NCBI RefSeq assembly: GCF_003432115.1
Contig: NZ_QWDC01000001.1
Coordinates: 1,364,001-1,428,000, forward strand
From: Mucilaginibacter conchicola
Lineage (GTDB): Bacteria > Bacteroidota > Bacteroidia > Sphingobacteriales > Sphingobacteriaceae
DNA: 64,000 nt
Reading direction: 5' to 3'
Shown here: positions 1-8,142 of the stretch, in pieces
Layout: each line of letters starts with the position of its first letter
Numbering within the stretch: the first letter of the stretch is position 1
Position numbers and translations under genes: made by a program
Notes under the pieces: model-generated
Database searches by the model: none
What the model saw: the letters and a program-made list of their open reading frames with translations, nothing else
What the model was told of the DNA's origin: nothing

Positions 1-614
1 AAATCATCAACACTGTAAAAAATAAAGTCGGGTTTTAAGGGAATCAGTTCGGCGGCATTTGTGGTATGCGCCCAGGCCGCTTCAGCTATCGGCACACCAA
101 CTTCTTTACAGCTTGTGATATCGCTTGGGGCATCACCTACATACAAAGCTTCCCCGGGCTGTATATTCAACCTTTGCAGCACACGTTTAATGCCGTTCAC
201 TTTATCCGGGCCATCCGGCGAACCCGTCTCCAATACTTCAAAATAACGGGTGGCATCAAACTGCTTCAGCGAGAGTTTTGTACTGTGGATGCCTTTGCCG
301 GTCACCATAGCCAGCTGTACGCCTTTATCGGCAAGGGTTTGCAGCAACTCATTTATCCCCGGGAACATTGCCGGGCAGGTATGGTGCATGGCCTCGTAAT
401 GCAAAAGATAATCTTTAACGCCCTGGGCTTCCTGCTGTGGGATCAATGCGCGGATAGTCCCCTCTTCTGATGGACCAAAGGTGGCTATGATCTCCTCATT
501 GCTAAGAGATTTGTTCAGTAAAGGTTCAATGCTTTTTTTAAAGGAGGCTATACAAAGTGGCAAAGTATCGGCAATGGTGCCGTCGAGGTCAAATATTATG
601 GCTTTAAAATTCAT
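1..614 (-). CDS. HAD-family hydrolase (phosphoglycolate phosphatase-like), 3' end outside window
   Basis: The gene starts with ATG at 612-614 and reads leftwards off the window, so the C-terminus is missing. The N-terminus carries the HAD nucleophile motif DLDGT (Asp9, Asp11). A downstream segment reading YVGDAPSDI is the motif IV acid pair that holds Mg2+. A helical cap lies between, as in phosphoglycolate phosphatase-like (subclass I) enzymes. It is expected to be a cytoplasmic phosphatase of unknown substrate. It lies 19 nt after the cupin gene in a three-gene minus-strand operon with the metallophosphoesterase. The family assignment is strong; the substrate cannot be read from the sequence. 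Confidence 0.85.
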   Translation of the reverse strand, partial: MNFKAIIFDLDGTIADTLPLCIASFKKSIEPLLNKSLSNEEIIATFGPSEEGTIRALIPQQEAQGVKDYLLHYEAMHHTCPAMFPGINELLQTLADKGVQLAMVTGKGIHSTKLSLKQFDATRYFEVLETGSPDGPDKVNGIKRVLQRLNIQPGEALYVGDAPSDITSCKEVGVPIAEAAWAHTTNAAELIPLKPDFIFYSVDD

Positions 615-633
615 AGGTATTGTAAACGCACCG

Positions 634-963
634 CTACTTATAATCGTCGCGGGCGGGTGTAAAAATGTCTATCAGTTTGCAATCGGTAATGGCAAGGCCA
701 CTATGAGGTGCATCCGAAGGGATAACGGCAAACATGCCCGAATCCAATATCTGTGCGGTGCCGTTAACCGTTAGCTGAAACTTACCTTCAATAACAAACG
801 ACATTTGCTCGTGCACGTGGCTGTGTGTGCCCAAAGCGCAACCTGCGGCTACCTCAATAAAATTGATGGTATTGCTATCGGTATGTATCAGTTTTGAGAA
901 AAAGCCGGGCGCAATTTCTTTTGTAGTGATCTCTGCAAAATGCCTGAAAATGTTATTGTCCAT
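634..963 (-). CDS. small cupin-domain protein
   Basis: This 109-residue protein is a single double-stranded beta-helix. Cupin motif 1 is visible as GTHSHVHEQ (about residues 45-53), supplying the His/Glu metal ligands. Motif 2 follows around AVIPSDAPHSG. Single-domain cupins of this kind bind a metal and either sense small ligands or carry out minor isomerase/dioxygenase reactions; the substrate is unknown. It sits 9 nt downstream of the metallophosphoesterase and 19 nt upstream of the HAD gene, so the three are probably co-transcribed. It has no signal peptide and should be cytoplasmic. Confidence 0.8.
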   Translation of the reverse strand: MDNNIFRHFAEITTKEIAPGFFSKLIHTDSNTINFIEVAAGCALGTHSHVHEQMSFVIEGKFQLTVNGTAQILDSGMFAVIPSDAPHSGLAITDCKLIDIFTPARDDYK

Positions 964-972
964 CAGCCTAAG

Positions 973-2223
973 TTAAGCTTTTTTCTTTTTAAGCGTGATA
1001 ACCGTTATTTCCGGCCAAATACCCAACCTGCCCGAGAAAGCCAGGAAGCCAAAACCACGGTTAACATACAAATGGCGATTATCTTTCTTAACCAAACCGG
1101 CCCAATCCAAATAGCGGTACTGCACAGGGCTCCAGCGGAAACCTGCCGTTTCAACCCCGAATTGTGCGCCGTGGGTGTGGCCTGCAAGCGTTAAATGGAT
1201 ATCGGTTTTATGATAACGCACCTTCTCTTCCCAGTGGGTAGGATCATGAGAGAGGAGCACTTTAAACGCCTTATCATCAACACCCTGTAAGGCTTTATCA
1301 AGGTCGCCTTTTTGGATGAAACCTTTGCCCCAGTTCTCTACGCCTATCAGTGAGATCTTTTGCCCGTTCTTTTCAAGCTCCACATTCTCGTTCAGCAACA
1401 AGCGGTAGCCCAGTTCGGCATGGTGGCGTTTTAATTTATCAAGATTATCGCGTTTGGCCTGCTCGCTGTCCCATAAAATATAGTCGCCGTAATCGTGGTT
1501 CCCTAATACGGAGAACTGCCCGAAACGCGCCTTTATCTGGCCAAAACGGTCAATGTATTGTTCAATTTCCCAGGCAGCGTTATTCACCAGGTCGCCGGTG
1601 AAAACAAAAAGGTCTGATTTTTGGGCTTTCGCCAGATCAATACCGCGTTGCATGGCATCTACATTATCAAAACTGCCCGAGTGGATATCTGATAACTGAG
1701 TGATGGTAAAACCGTCAAAAGCATCGGGCAGGTCATCGTAATAAATGGTTTGCCTGTGTACTTTATAATCGTACTTACCACGGAACATGGCATAAAAGAA
1801 CGATGTGAAAGGGAATGCCGCCAGCAATATCGCCAGCTCGCTGATAAACTTTCGTCGCTTAGGGAAGTAGGGTTCGCCCTGTTTATGTTCGCCAACCAGT
1901 CCTGCTATAAAACGGCCCAGATCGCCCAGTGAAAGCACAATACAGAATACCAGCTTGGTTACAAAAAAGGTAAGGAACAGGCTCAGCATCCACTCATGGA
2001 AAGGTGTCATCCCTTTTGATGAATTGAAACTGTTCAATCCAACCAAAAAAGTTATCGTGATGCCAACGGATACGATCACAAAGCCCCATGGCAGCGCCAA
2101 CCTTGCAAAGCGCGATTGCCAGTCGAGCGTAAGGGTACGTAATCCATTGAATACATACCAATCCATCAGGAAAGTGATTGCTGATGCTATTAAAAAGAAA
2201 TTGAATAAACCGCCTCTGTGCAT
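973..2223 (-). CDS. membrane-anchored metallophosphoesterase
   Basis: This 416-residue protein has about four N-terminal membrane segments (roughly 1-26, 44-64, 78-100, 128-147) followed by a calcineurin-like phosphoesterase domain. The metal-binding series is complete: DIH at 179-181, GD at 210-211, GNHD at 241-244, His326 and GHTHG at 348-352. This layout matches the YkuE/YaeI-like branch, whose characterised members act on phospholipid headgroups or related phosphoesters; that substrate is inference here. The ATG at 2221-2223 is the only sensible start. It is the first gene of the operon running into the cupin and HAD genes. Confidence 0.88.
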   Translation of the reverse strand: MHRGGLFNFFLIASAITFLMDWYVFNGLRTLTLDWQSRFARLALPWGFVIVSVGITITFLVGLNSFNSSKGMTPFHEWMLSLFLTFFVTKLVFCIVLSLGDLGRFIAGLVGEHKQGEPYFPKRRKFISELAILLAAFPFTSFFYAMFRGKYDYKVHRQTIYYDDLPDAFDGFTITQLSDIHSGSFDNVDAMQRGIDLAKAQKSDLFVFTGDLVNNAAWEIEQYIDRFGQIKARFGQFSVLGNHDYGDYILWDSEQAKRDNLDKLKRHHAELGYRLLLNENVELEKNGQKISLIGVENWGKGFIQKGDLDKALQGVDDKAFKVLLSHDPTHWEEKVRYHKTDIHLTLAGHTHGAQFGVETAGFRWSPVQYRYLDWAGLVKKDNRHLYVNRGFGFLAFSGRLGIWPEITVITLKKKKA

Positions 2224-2341
2224 AATTTATTGAGCTAAAGACTGCAAGATATAAAAGGATCAGCAATTGGTGGCAAAACAGCCATTGTTTGACTATTATT
2301 TTACAAAAGTCAAACAACTACTGTAAAAATCACTCCTGTTA

Positions 2342-2370
2342 TCCGTTGGCTGAAGCCAACGGCAATGATG
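2342..2370. repeat. dispersed palindrome, CCGTTGGC family, copy 1
   Basis: A perfect 20-bp palindrome, CCGTTGGCTGAAGCCAACGG, lies at 2343-2362 and is followed by CAATGAT. The same 28 bases recur near 42343-42370, so this is a dispersed REP-like element rather than a local operator. It lies in the spacer between two divergent/tandem transcription units, just before a terminator. Confidence 0.8.
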
Positions 2371-2392
2371 TTGTCTAAAAGTTTATAAATAA

Positions 2393-2423
2393 AAAGCCCT
2401 CACGCTAACAGTGTGAGGGCTTT
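2393..2423 (-). terminator. rho-independent terminator of the basic secreted protein gene
   Basis: A perfect 11-bp stem (AAAGCCCTCAC / GTGAGGGCTTT, 9-nt loop) is followed on the minus strand by a T-rich run. It starts 4 nt past the stop of the gene at 2428-2715. It could also act weakly on the plus strand. Confidence 0.85.
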
Positions 2424-2427
2424 AATA

Positions 2428-2715
2428 TTAGTGATGGCGTCTCATCAACACCGGGCGATGCGCCGGGCGGTGATAATATGACCTTCTTGATACTAATACC
2501 GGGCGATGATAACGCGGGCGGTAATGCCTGCGCTCAACCACCACCACACGGCGTGGAGGGCGGTGATAAACAGGTCGTGGCGCTACATATACAGGCTCTT
2601 CGTACACCACGGGTGCAGGCGTGCCTATTTGTGCGGATATGGAAACCTGTGCTTTAGCGGTGTTAACACCAAACATAGCTACTACGGCAACGGCAAATAT
2701 TTTTAAGTACTTCAT
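2428..2715 (-). CDS. small secreted Arg/His/Tyr-rich protein
   Basis: This 95-residue protein has a clear signal peptide (cleavage near AKA-QVS, residue 22), a short Val/Pro segment, and a C-terminal half dominated by Arg, His, Tyr and Pro (RHYRPRYHRP-like repeats). The mature protein is strongly basic and low in complexity. Similar short proteins are common in Sphingobacteriaceae, but I know of no proven function. Binding to nucleic acid, heme/metal or lipopolysaccharide phosphate is only conjecture. A strong terminator follows. The neighbouring 54-residue lipoprotein at 2760-2924 has the same composition bias, so the two are probably related. Confidence 0.75.
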   Translation of the reverse strand: MKYLKIFAVAVVAMFGVNTAKAQVSISAQIGTPAPVVYEEPVYVAPRPVYHRPPRRVVVVERRHYRPRYHRPVLVSRRSYYHRPAHRPVLMRRHH

Positions 2716-2759
2716 GATCTATTTTATGTTTAAGGTTAATGTTTGAGTTATTTTAGTGC

Positions 2760-2924
2760 TTAGTATCCGCGGTAATGATGATCGTCATAACGGTCGTGAT
2801 ACCTGTCGTGGTGGTACCTATCGTATCTGCCGTACCTGCGGGTGCGGTTATCTACTGAACAGCTTGAGAACAATGCGGTACCTAATACCAGTACTGCCAT
2901 TATTTTTATGATGCTTTTTTTCAT
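2760..2924 (-). CDS. small lipoprotein with Arg/His/Tyr/Asp-rich tail
   Basis: This 54-residue reading frame begins with ATG at 2922-2924. It is preceded at a good distance by a textbook Shine-Dalgarno sequence (AAGGAG, minus strand), which is unusual in this phylum and supports the start. Residues 1-22 form a lipoprotein signal peptide with lipobox LFSSC, so Cys22 should be lipidated. The rest alternates Arg, Tyr, His and Asp (RYDRYHHDRYHDRYDDHH). It lies 44 nt upstream of the basic secreted protein gene at 2428-2715, on the same strand. The function is unknown. Confidence 0.7.
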   Translation of the reverse strand: MKKSIIKIMAVLVLGTALFSSCSVDNRTRRYGRYDRYHHDRYHDRYDDHHYRGY

Positions 2925-3062
2925 GATTGAAAATCTCCTTATTAAGCTTTGTTTATTGCTCTTGTTTAAATATTAAACTGAATAGAAGTATCCAAGTTTA
3001 ATGCCGCAGAGGGTGTATAACACACTTGTTACAAACGGAGATAATGAAAAAGAAAGAAATAA

Positions 3063-3725
3063 TTAAGCTGATTTGCGAGCGCTAATACGCTGTGCTATAA
3101 AGGCATATAGCAGGCAAAACATCCAGAAAACCACCACCAAAATAGCGATGTGTACAGCTACTTTGGGGTAACCATATTTTACGGTATCTAAAAAGAAATA
3201 AGGGTAGCGGGCAGTGAATGCACCACGGATAAGGATGTAAACAATGTACACCAAAGGATACAATAACCAACTTAATGTGCTTTTATAGGCGATACCGTTT
3301 TTAGGCACTACCATCAACCAGAAGATGATATACAGCAGGGGATCTGCCACATGCAGTAACTCATCCGCAACACGCCCCCAACCTACGGGGTGGAAGATTG
3401 CGCGCAATACCGCATTATATACCACGCATACTATGGTTATATAAACTACAATTGCAGAGAGCACCTTAGGCCTGGTAAAAAACCTGTCCGAAAAACCGCC
3501 TACCGCAACAGAACCTGTTGCCAAAGCAACCAGCAAATTGCTTTGGATAGTGAAATAGCTAAAATATTCAACCAATGAACCACCGAGCGAACGCCCTTTC
3601 TCGAAGTAAGCCGGCAATGAGATGGCCAGCTGTAGCCCAACGGCAGCTAAACAAACAACAGCAATTACTGCGCTGAACGCACGGACACGATTACTTAGTG
3701 ATGGATGAGCTTTAGCCTGGTTCAT
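3063..3725 (-). CDS. Pr6Pr-family integral membrane protein
   Basis: This 220-residue protein consists of about six transmembrane helices. Conserved-looking stretches include YFTIQSNLLVAL after the first loop and LLHVADPLLYIIFW in the middle, which are hallmarks of the Pr6Pr/FAR-17a/AIG1-like membrane family. The longer frame begins with GTG at 3731, but the ATG at 3725 (MNQAKAHPSL) is the better start. AIG1 relatives in animals hydrolyse fatty-acid esters of hydroxy fatty acids; that activity has not been shown for bacterial members as far as I know. It is monocistronic, between the small lipoprotein and the divergent glyoxalase-fold gene. Confidence 0.75.
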   Translation of the reverse strand: MNQAKAHPSLSNRVRAFSAVIAVVCLAAVGLQLAISLPAYFEKGRSLGGSLVEYFSYFTIQSNLLVALATGSVAVGGFSDRFFTRPKVLSAIVVYITIVCVVYNAVLRAIFHPVGWGRVADELLHVADPLLYIIFWLMVVPKNGIAYKSTLSWLLYPLVYIVYILIRGAFTARYPYFFLDTVKYGYPKVAVHIAILVVVFWMFCLLYAFIAQRISARKSA

Positions 3726-3833
3726 AGCCACAATATACTCCTATTGATTGTAACGGCAATTGTTACCATAAATATTTAGTTTAAACTGTACCGTATACAA
3801 TTACTGATGTATATTTACCAAAACCTGAAAACG

Positions 3834-4289
3834 ATGAGAATCTCTGTACCTAAAATATTGGCCGGTGCTGCCGTATGCGCCGCTATGCTGGCTTTGCCCG
3901 CTGTAACTAAAGCACAGGCAGTGTTTAACCACGTAGCCCTTTGCTCAAAAGATCTTAAAAAAAGCAATGAGTTTTATACCTCGGTGCTAAATCTTAAGAT
4001 CATCTCTAACCCGTTTAAAGATACCGTGCATACCTGGTATAGCATTGCGCCAAACATTGCCATGCACGTTATCCAGAGCGATTGCTCAACCACCAAAGTA
4101 ATTGCCGATCATATCTGTTTCAGCGTACCGTCGGTACCCAAATTTGTGGAGATGCTGAAAGCCAAAAACATTGCCTACTGTAACTGGAAACAAGTACAGG
4201 GGCAGATAGAGCACCGTGTTGACGGCGTATCGCAGGTATACATTCAAGACCCTGATGGTTACTGGATAGAAGTAAATGATGCCAAATAA
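3834..4289 (+). CDS. exported VOC/glyoxalase-fold protein
   Basis: Starting at the ATG at 3834, the protein has 151 residues: a signal peptide to about residue 28 (ALPAVTKAQA), then a single vicinal-oxygen-chelate domain. VOC features are the early NHVAL segment with its first ligand His, a middle ADHICFSV, and a C-terminal QDPDGYWIEV with the expected Glu ligand. A TATATTTA box at 3810-3817 favours the 3834 start over the in-frame ATG at 3807. Most VOC proteins are cytoplasmic, so export is notable. The substrate is unknown; lactoylglutathione is unlikely in the periplasm. Confidence 0.8.
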   Translation: MRISVPKILAGAAVCAAMLALPAVTKAQAVFNHVALCSKDLKKSNEFYTSVLNLKIISNPFKDTVHTWYSIAPNIAMHVIQSDCSTTKVIADHICFSVPSVPKFVEMLKAKNIAYCNWKQVQGQIEHRVDGVSQVYIQDPDGYWIEVNDAK

Positions 4290-4455
4290 ACCTTTTTCAT
4301 AAAAAGGCAACTCTTTTCATTATCAATACGTATCTAACTGTATACCAACGCTAAAACTGCAATAGCGGTTTCTTAAATTGTATTTAGTTTAACGGGAGTG
4401 TTATACATTAACTAAGATCAGCGTCTGTATGCGTATTGAAACTTCATATCATATC

Positions 4456-4656
4456 ATGAAGGGTTATGTAAATATACCTGCATCTATACCTGTAAAAAAC
4501 TGTAAGTATTGTGGCGCGCGGCCGGTGGTTGCACTGGTGGATGGCATACGCTATGTAGTTAAATGCCCCAATGATGATAGCCACTACCAAACCAAAGCCG
4601 GTGTTATTGATATTGAGGACTGGAATTTCCACAATACATCTTTATTTGATGAGTAA
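4456..4656 (+). CDS. small Cys-containing hypothetical protein
   Basis: The frame is open from ATG at 4429, but the ATG at 4456 (MKGYVNIPASIPVKNCKYCG) gives a more natural 66-residue product. CKYCG and a later Cys-Pro-Asn form half of a treble-clef or zinc-ribbon-like site, followed by an acidic tail. It resembles small phage-type restriction-alleviation (Lar-like) zinc proteins in its C-x2-C-G and tail layout, but this is a loose resemblance. No neighbour suggests a role. The start is uncertain. Confidence 0.5.
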   Translation: MKGYVNIPASIPVKNCKYCGARPVVALVDGIRYVVKCPNDDSHYQTKAGVIDIEDWNFHNTSLFDE

Positions 4657-4744
4657 CAGGCACTTTACAATTTAGCCTGCTCTGCGCGTTAAACCTTTCA
4701 AAATTGCTATGGTCACATAAACAGAAACACACAATCTGTTTACC

Positions 4745-4897
4745 ATGAAAAAAGCAATTGACACCATAATAACCGACCTTAACCACGTATTTGTTAAAGG
4801 CGATTCTGATAAAGTTGAACAGGCACGCGTATTTTTACTGATGGCTACCCCTATCATGACGATAATGTACGCATTTGGTCAATTTCCGATATATTAA
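4745..4897 (+). CDS. 50-residue hypothetical protein
   Basis: A short frame begins with ATG at 4745 (MKKAIDTIITDLNHVF) and ends with TAA at 4895-4897. The first half is an amphipathic, charged helix (DLNHVFVKGDSDKVEQARVF). The second half is hydrophobic (LLMATPIMTIMYAF), suggesting a C-terminal membrane tail. It ends 46 nt before the HAD gene start and overlaps the promoter region of that gene only marginally. No homologue is recognised. It is supported only by start, length and helix pattern. Confidence 0.4.
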   Translation: MKKAIDTIITDLNHVFVKGDSDKVEQARVFLLMATPIMTIMYAFGQFPIY

Positions 4898-4919
4898 CCG
4901 GCGGGCTCGAAATAAAATC

Positions 4920-4927
4920 TATTTTTG
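4920..4927 (+). promoter_or_regulatory. -7 promoter box (TATTTTTG) of the HAD gene
   Basis: TATTTTTG matches the Bacteroidota -7 consensus TAnnTTTG and sits 16 nt before the ATG at 4944. It argues that transcription starts near 4932 and therefore that translation starts at 4944, not at the in-frame ATG at 4875. No clear -33 TTG was seen. Confidence 0.45.
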
Positions 4928-4943
4928 CGGCAATAACTGCAAA

Positions 4944-5588
4944 ATGGAAAGCTTAAAAGGAAAATTCGACAGCATTATATTTGATTTGGATGGTACGCTT
5001 TGGGACAGCACCGAGACCATAACCCGCGCCTGGCAAACCGCTATTGACCAGGCCCCTTATATGGCCGGCGAAGTGATGACCCGCGAACGTGTACGCTCTA
5101 TCACAGGGATGACCTACGATACGATCTTCATGAAGCTGTTTCCTACCCTTGATGAGCAGCAACGTGCCGAAGTACAAAAGCTTTGCTCTGTTGCCGAGCT
5201 GGACATCTTGCACAAGCAAGGCGGCGAGTTATATCCAAACCTTGCAGATACGTTGACCTATCTTGGCAAAAACTACAAGTTATACATTGTAAGCAATTGC
5301 CAAAGCGGCTATATCGAATTATTCCTTGATCTGCATAGCATGCACCCGCATTTCCTGGCGCACCAGTGCTATGGTACCAAAGGAAACCCAAAGGCCGATA
5401 ACATCCGCGATATTGTGAACGACCATAACCTGCAGGCACCGGTTTACGTGGGCGATACCATGGGCGATTATGACTCGGCCACCAAAGCAGGCGTGCCGTT
5501 CATTTTTGCATCGTACGGATTTGGTAAGGTTGAAAGCGGTATGGTGGCCACTATTAACCACTTTGAGGAATTAAAAGACATCCTGTAA
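4944..5588 (+). CDS. HAD-family hydrolase
   Basis: From ATG 4944 the protein has 214 residues. Motif I is FDLDGTLWD (about residues 13-21), motif II is IVSNCQSGY, the motif III Lys lies in GTKGNPKADN, and motif IV is YVGDTMGDYDSA. All catalytic acids are present, with an alpha-helical cap in between (subclass I, beta-phosphoglucomutase/Gph type). Substrate unknown. A frame extending back to 4875 exists, but it begins upstream of the promoter box at 4920. The MBL-fold gene follows 51 nt downstream on the same strand and may be co-transcribed. Confidence 0.88.
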   Translation: MESLKGKFDSIIFDLDGTLWDSTETITRAWQTAIDQAPYMAGEVMTRERVRSITGMTYDTIFMKLFPTLDEQQRAEVQKLCSVAELDILHKQGGELYPNLADTLTYLGKNYKLYIVSNCQSGYIELFLDLHSMHPHFLAHQCYGTKGNPKADNIRDIVNDHNLQAPVYVGDTMGDYDSATKAGVPFIFASYGFGKVESGMVATINHFEELKDIL

Positions 5589-5639
5589 GCCAAACTTTTG
5601 CATGCAGGCAGGGTTTATTCTAAAACTTTGCTGTTAAAC

Positions 5640-6299
5640 ATGAAAATTTCCAAGTTCCTGCACTCCTGCCTGGTTTTTGAAGATAAGGGTTACAAATTGT
5701 TGTTTGACCCGGGCAAATTCACCTTTGCCGAAGGAAGGGTTAAGCCTGATGATTTTACCGATGTACATGCCATCATCATCACCCACATCCACCCCGATCA
5801 TCTGGATACTGAAAACCTGAAAAAGATTGTAGAACTTAGCAATGCCCCTGTTTACACCAATGACGAGGTAGGCGAAGCCTTGGCTAAAGAAGGTCTCAGC
5901 TATCAATCCTTAAAAGAAGGCACTTTTGAATTAGGCCCTTTTAAATTACAAGCTTTTCCGGTACAGCACGAGCCTTTGCTTGACAATCCCATCCCACAGA
6001 TGACGGGCTTTATCATCAACGATAAAGTACTGCACCCGGTTGATTCAATGGAAACCCGATTGACAGAGTTCCCGGATATTGAAGTGCTGATAATGGTAAC
6101 CATGGCTCCCTTTGCCAACGAGCTGCGTATAGCAGGCTTTGCAGACCGTGTAAGGCCCAAACAAATACTACCGGTACATGATGGCTACGCAAAAGAATTC
6201 TTTCTTAAACAGCGCTATGATAACTATCAGAGACACTTTGCAAAAACAGATATCAAATTCCATCAGATCATTGAGATCGGCGACGGAATAAGTATTTAA
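5640..6299 (+). CDS. metallo-beta-lactamase-fold hydrolase (UlaG-like)
   Basis: The 219-residue product starts at ATG 5640 (MKISKFLHSCLVF). The zinc motif HxHxDH is clear at residues 49-54 (THIHPDHLD). A later His (VQHEP), an Asp-rich stretch (HPVDSM) and a final VHDGYAK complete the beta-lactamase-fold ligand series. N-terminal HSCLV followed by LFDPG is typical of the UlaG/UPF0173 group of cytoplasmic hydrolases. It probably hydrolyses an ester, lactone or phosphodiester; the substrate is not known. It lies downstream of the HAD gene and converges with the lipoprotein gene at 6306. Confidence 0.85.
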   Translation: MKISKFLHSCLVFEDKGYKLLFDPGKFTFAEGRVKPDDFTDVHAIIITHIHPDHLDTENLKKIVELSNAPVYTNDEVGEALAKEGLSYQSLKEGTFELGPFKLQAFPVQHEPLLDNPIPQMTGFIINDKVLHPVDSMETRLTEFPDIEVLIMVTMAPFANELRIAGFADRVRPKQILPVHDGYAKEFFLKQRYDNYQRHFAKTDIKFHQIIEIGDGISI

Positions 6300-6305
6300 G
6301 CTTGT

Positions 6306-6746
6306 CTATTTCCTGATCAGGTATATCTCACTGCGCTGCTTTACAGAATTTTGATCAGATAAAGGCCTCTCAATACTTAAAATTATCTGATTATTATCAA
6401 CGTTAGTTAGCTGGTAATCAGTATTCAAATCTAAATCTTTGTAAGATAAAATAACTTTATTGGCTTGGCTTGCGTCGTAATTGAATTGATGGACTTCCGG
6501 AGTGCCAGATGCGTTGATGTATATCTGACCGGTTTTATCTTTATTAAAAAGTATATAGCCATTTTCATTGGCACCGTAGGTGAGTGTAAGATCTGACGTA
6601 ACTTTACCATCAGCGTCAAACACCCTGTCGACAGTTTTTTGGATGTACCATTTGCCTACAATTTTAGCGGCAGGGCTATTGTCTTCTTTTTTACAAGCCG
6701 ATAGGGCAACAAATAAAAATAGTAATAAGGTATAGGTCTGTTTCAT
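6306..6746 (-). CDS. lipocalin-like lipoprotein
   Basis: This 146-residue protein begins with a lipoprotein signal peptide (LFVALSAC, Cys18, followed by KKED). The Lys-rich +2/+3 positions differ from the usual surface-export signal, so a periplasmic or inner-leaflet location is more likely. The mature part opens with KIVGKWYIQKTVD, the GxW hallmark of lipocalin-like domains in this phylum (DUF4923/lipocalin_4 type), and continues as a small beta-barrel. Ligand unknown. It is a single gene, convergent with the MBL-fold gene. Confidence 0.7.
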   Translation of the reverse strand: MKQTYTLLLFLFVALSACKKEDNSPAAKIVGKWYIQKTVDRVFDADGKVTSDLTLTYGANENGYILFNKDKTGQIYINASGTPEVHQFNYDASQANKVILSYKDLDLNTDYQLTNVDNNQIILSIERPLSDQNSVKQRSEIYLIRK

Positions 6747-6780
6747 CCTACAAAATTAGGATGCGCAGATTACCTTATTG

Positions 6781-7980
6781 TTAAATAGTTTGTTCTTCCC
6801 TGTCAAAATTCTCCATTACCAGTACTGCCGCGCCTATCAGCTCGGCATCAAAACCTAATGATGAGATCAGCAACTCCGTACCCGATGACAGCCTTGGGAT
6901 ACAGTATTTATGCAGCGCCTGTTGTATAGGAGCCATCAATATTTTGCCTACTTTGGCACCGCGACCGCTCAAAACGATGTTAGCCGGGTTCATGATATGG
7001 ATAAGGATAGCCAAAGCCTTGCCTATTTTGTAACCCGCCTCGGTAAGCAATTCTATGGCGAATTGGTCGCCCTGGTTGGCAGCTTCCATCAGGGCATCGC
7101 CCATTAATTTCGATTCGCCGTTATGCAGTTGCAGGCTGGTAACACGGCCCTTCTTAATACCTTCTTCGGCTTTTTGTGCCACAACCAGCATTGATGCTTC
7201 GGCCTCTAAACAGCCGCGTTTACCGCATACGCAAAGTTCACCATCGTCAGACAGCGGTATGTGGCTCAATTCGCCCGCAAAACCATTATACCCGCGGAAG
7301 ATCTTTCCATCAATGATCATCCCCAGGCCTATACCCCAGCCCAGGTTTATCACCATTACTTCCTGCTGTGAGCGGGCTATGCCAAACTTCTGTTCGGCAA
7401 GGGCTATCAAACTCGAGTCGTTATCAATATAGGTGGTGATACCTGTAGAGCGTTCAATGTACTTGCTCAGGCTTTCGCCACCCGCATCAAGGTAGGTATA
7501 GTTGATACCTTCAATGGCGTTAATAAAGCCCGGCATGCCGATGCCGATACCGGCAATTTTATCTTTAGGTACACCTGTTTGGGCGATATAATTATTCAAA
7601 TGAGCTATGAGTTGCGGCAACGCATTGTCATTATTGTGCAGCTTCAGCTCAACAGTTATCATATCTGATACCGGGCTGTTATTTAGATCAAGCATCTGGA
7701 TACGTGCCGATAGCTGATCCATAGCCACAGCAAGTATAAACATGGCCTTTGCATTAATGGCGTACATCAACGGGCGTCGGCCGCCGCTTGATGGCGCATA
7801 GCCTTGCTCAACCACAAAACCTTCTTTTATCAGTTCGTTAATAGCCTTGGCTATTGAGGGGATACTTTTATCAAAAAGCACACTTAAACCCGCGCACGAC
7901 ATCGCCTTATCAAAATACAACCTTTTGATGATCATATTCTTTAACCAGCTGCTTTTTACACCGGTGCTCTTAATTTCCAT
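6781..7980 (-). CDS. ROK-family transcriptional regulator
   Basis: This 399-residue protein has an N-terminal winged helix-turn-helix (about residues 14-75, around SIPSIAKAINELIKEGFV) fused to a ROK actin-like ATPase/sugar-binding domain. The diagnostic ROK zinc motif CVCGKRGCLE is present near residue 250. It is preceded by GWGIGLGMIIDGKIF and HIPL, and the glycine-rich IGIGMPG segment is at about 150. The DNA-binding head means it is an NagC/XylR-type repressor rather than a plain sugar kinase. The effector sugar and targets are unknown, and no sugar genes adjoin it. Its promoter faces a 160-bp spacer. Confidence 0.9.
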   Translation of the reverse strand: MEIKSTGVKSSWLKNMIIKRLYFDKAMSCAGLSVLFDKSIPSIAKAINELIKEGFVVEQGYAPSSGGRRPLMYAINAKAMFILAVAMDQLSARIQMLDLNNSPVSDMITVELKLHNNDNALPQLIAHLNNYIAQTGVPKDKIAGIGIGMPGFINAIEGINYTYLDAGGESLSKYIERSTGITTYIDNDSSLIALAEQKFGIARSQQEVMVINLGWGIGLGMIIDGKIFRGYNGFAGELSHIPLSDDGELCVCGKRGCLEAEASMLVVAQKAEEGIKKGRVTSLQLHNGESKLMGDALMEAANQGDQFAIELLTEAGYKIGKALAILIHIMNPANIVLSGRGAKVGKILMAPIQQALHKYCIPRLSSGTELLISSLGFDAELIGAAVLVMENFDREEQTI

Positions 7981-8095
7981 GTGGTTATATAGGCTTACTT
8001 TAAATAGTTTCGGGCAAAACTACTCTTTAAATGTAGCATTTTTTAACTACACAGCAAAAAGTGCAAAAACTTTTTAAAATTTTACATTAAAGATA

Positions 8096-8120
8096 AAAGC
8101 CACTGCATAACAGTGGCTTT
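8096..8120 (-). terminator. rho-independent terminator of the AhpD-like gene
   Basis: A perfect 10-bp stem (AAAGCCACTG / CAGTGGCTTT) with a CATAA loop lies 22 nt after the stop at 8143. Minus-strand transcription runs into TTTTATC. Confidence 0.75.
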
Positions 8121-8142
8121 ATTTATTTAGAGTATTTTATAC

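Noticed and set aside
66..470. Plus-strand frame of 134 codons
   Set aside because: It lies antisense to the HAD gene (1-614, minus), whose catalytic motifs are clear.
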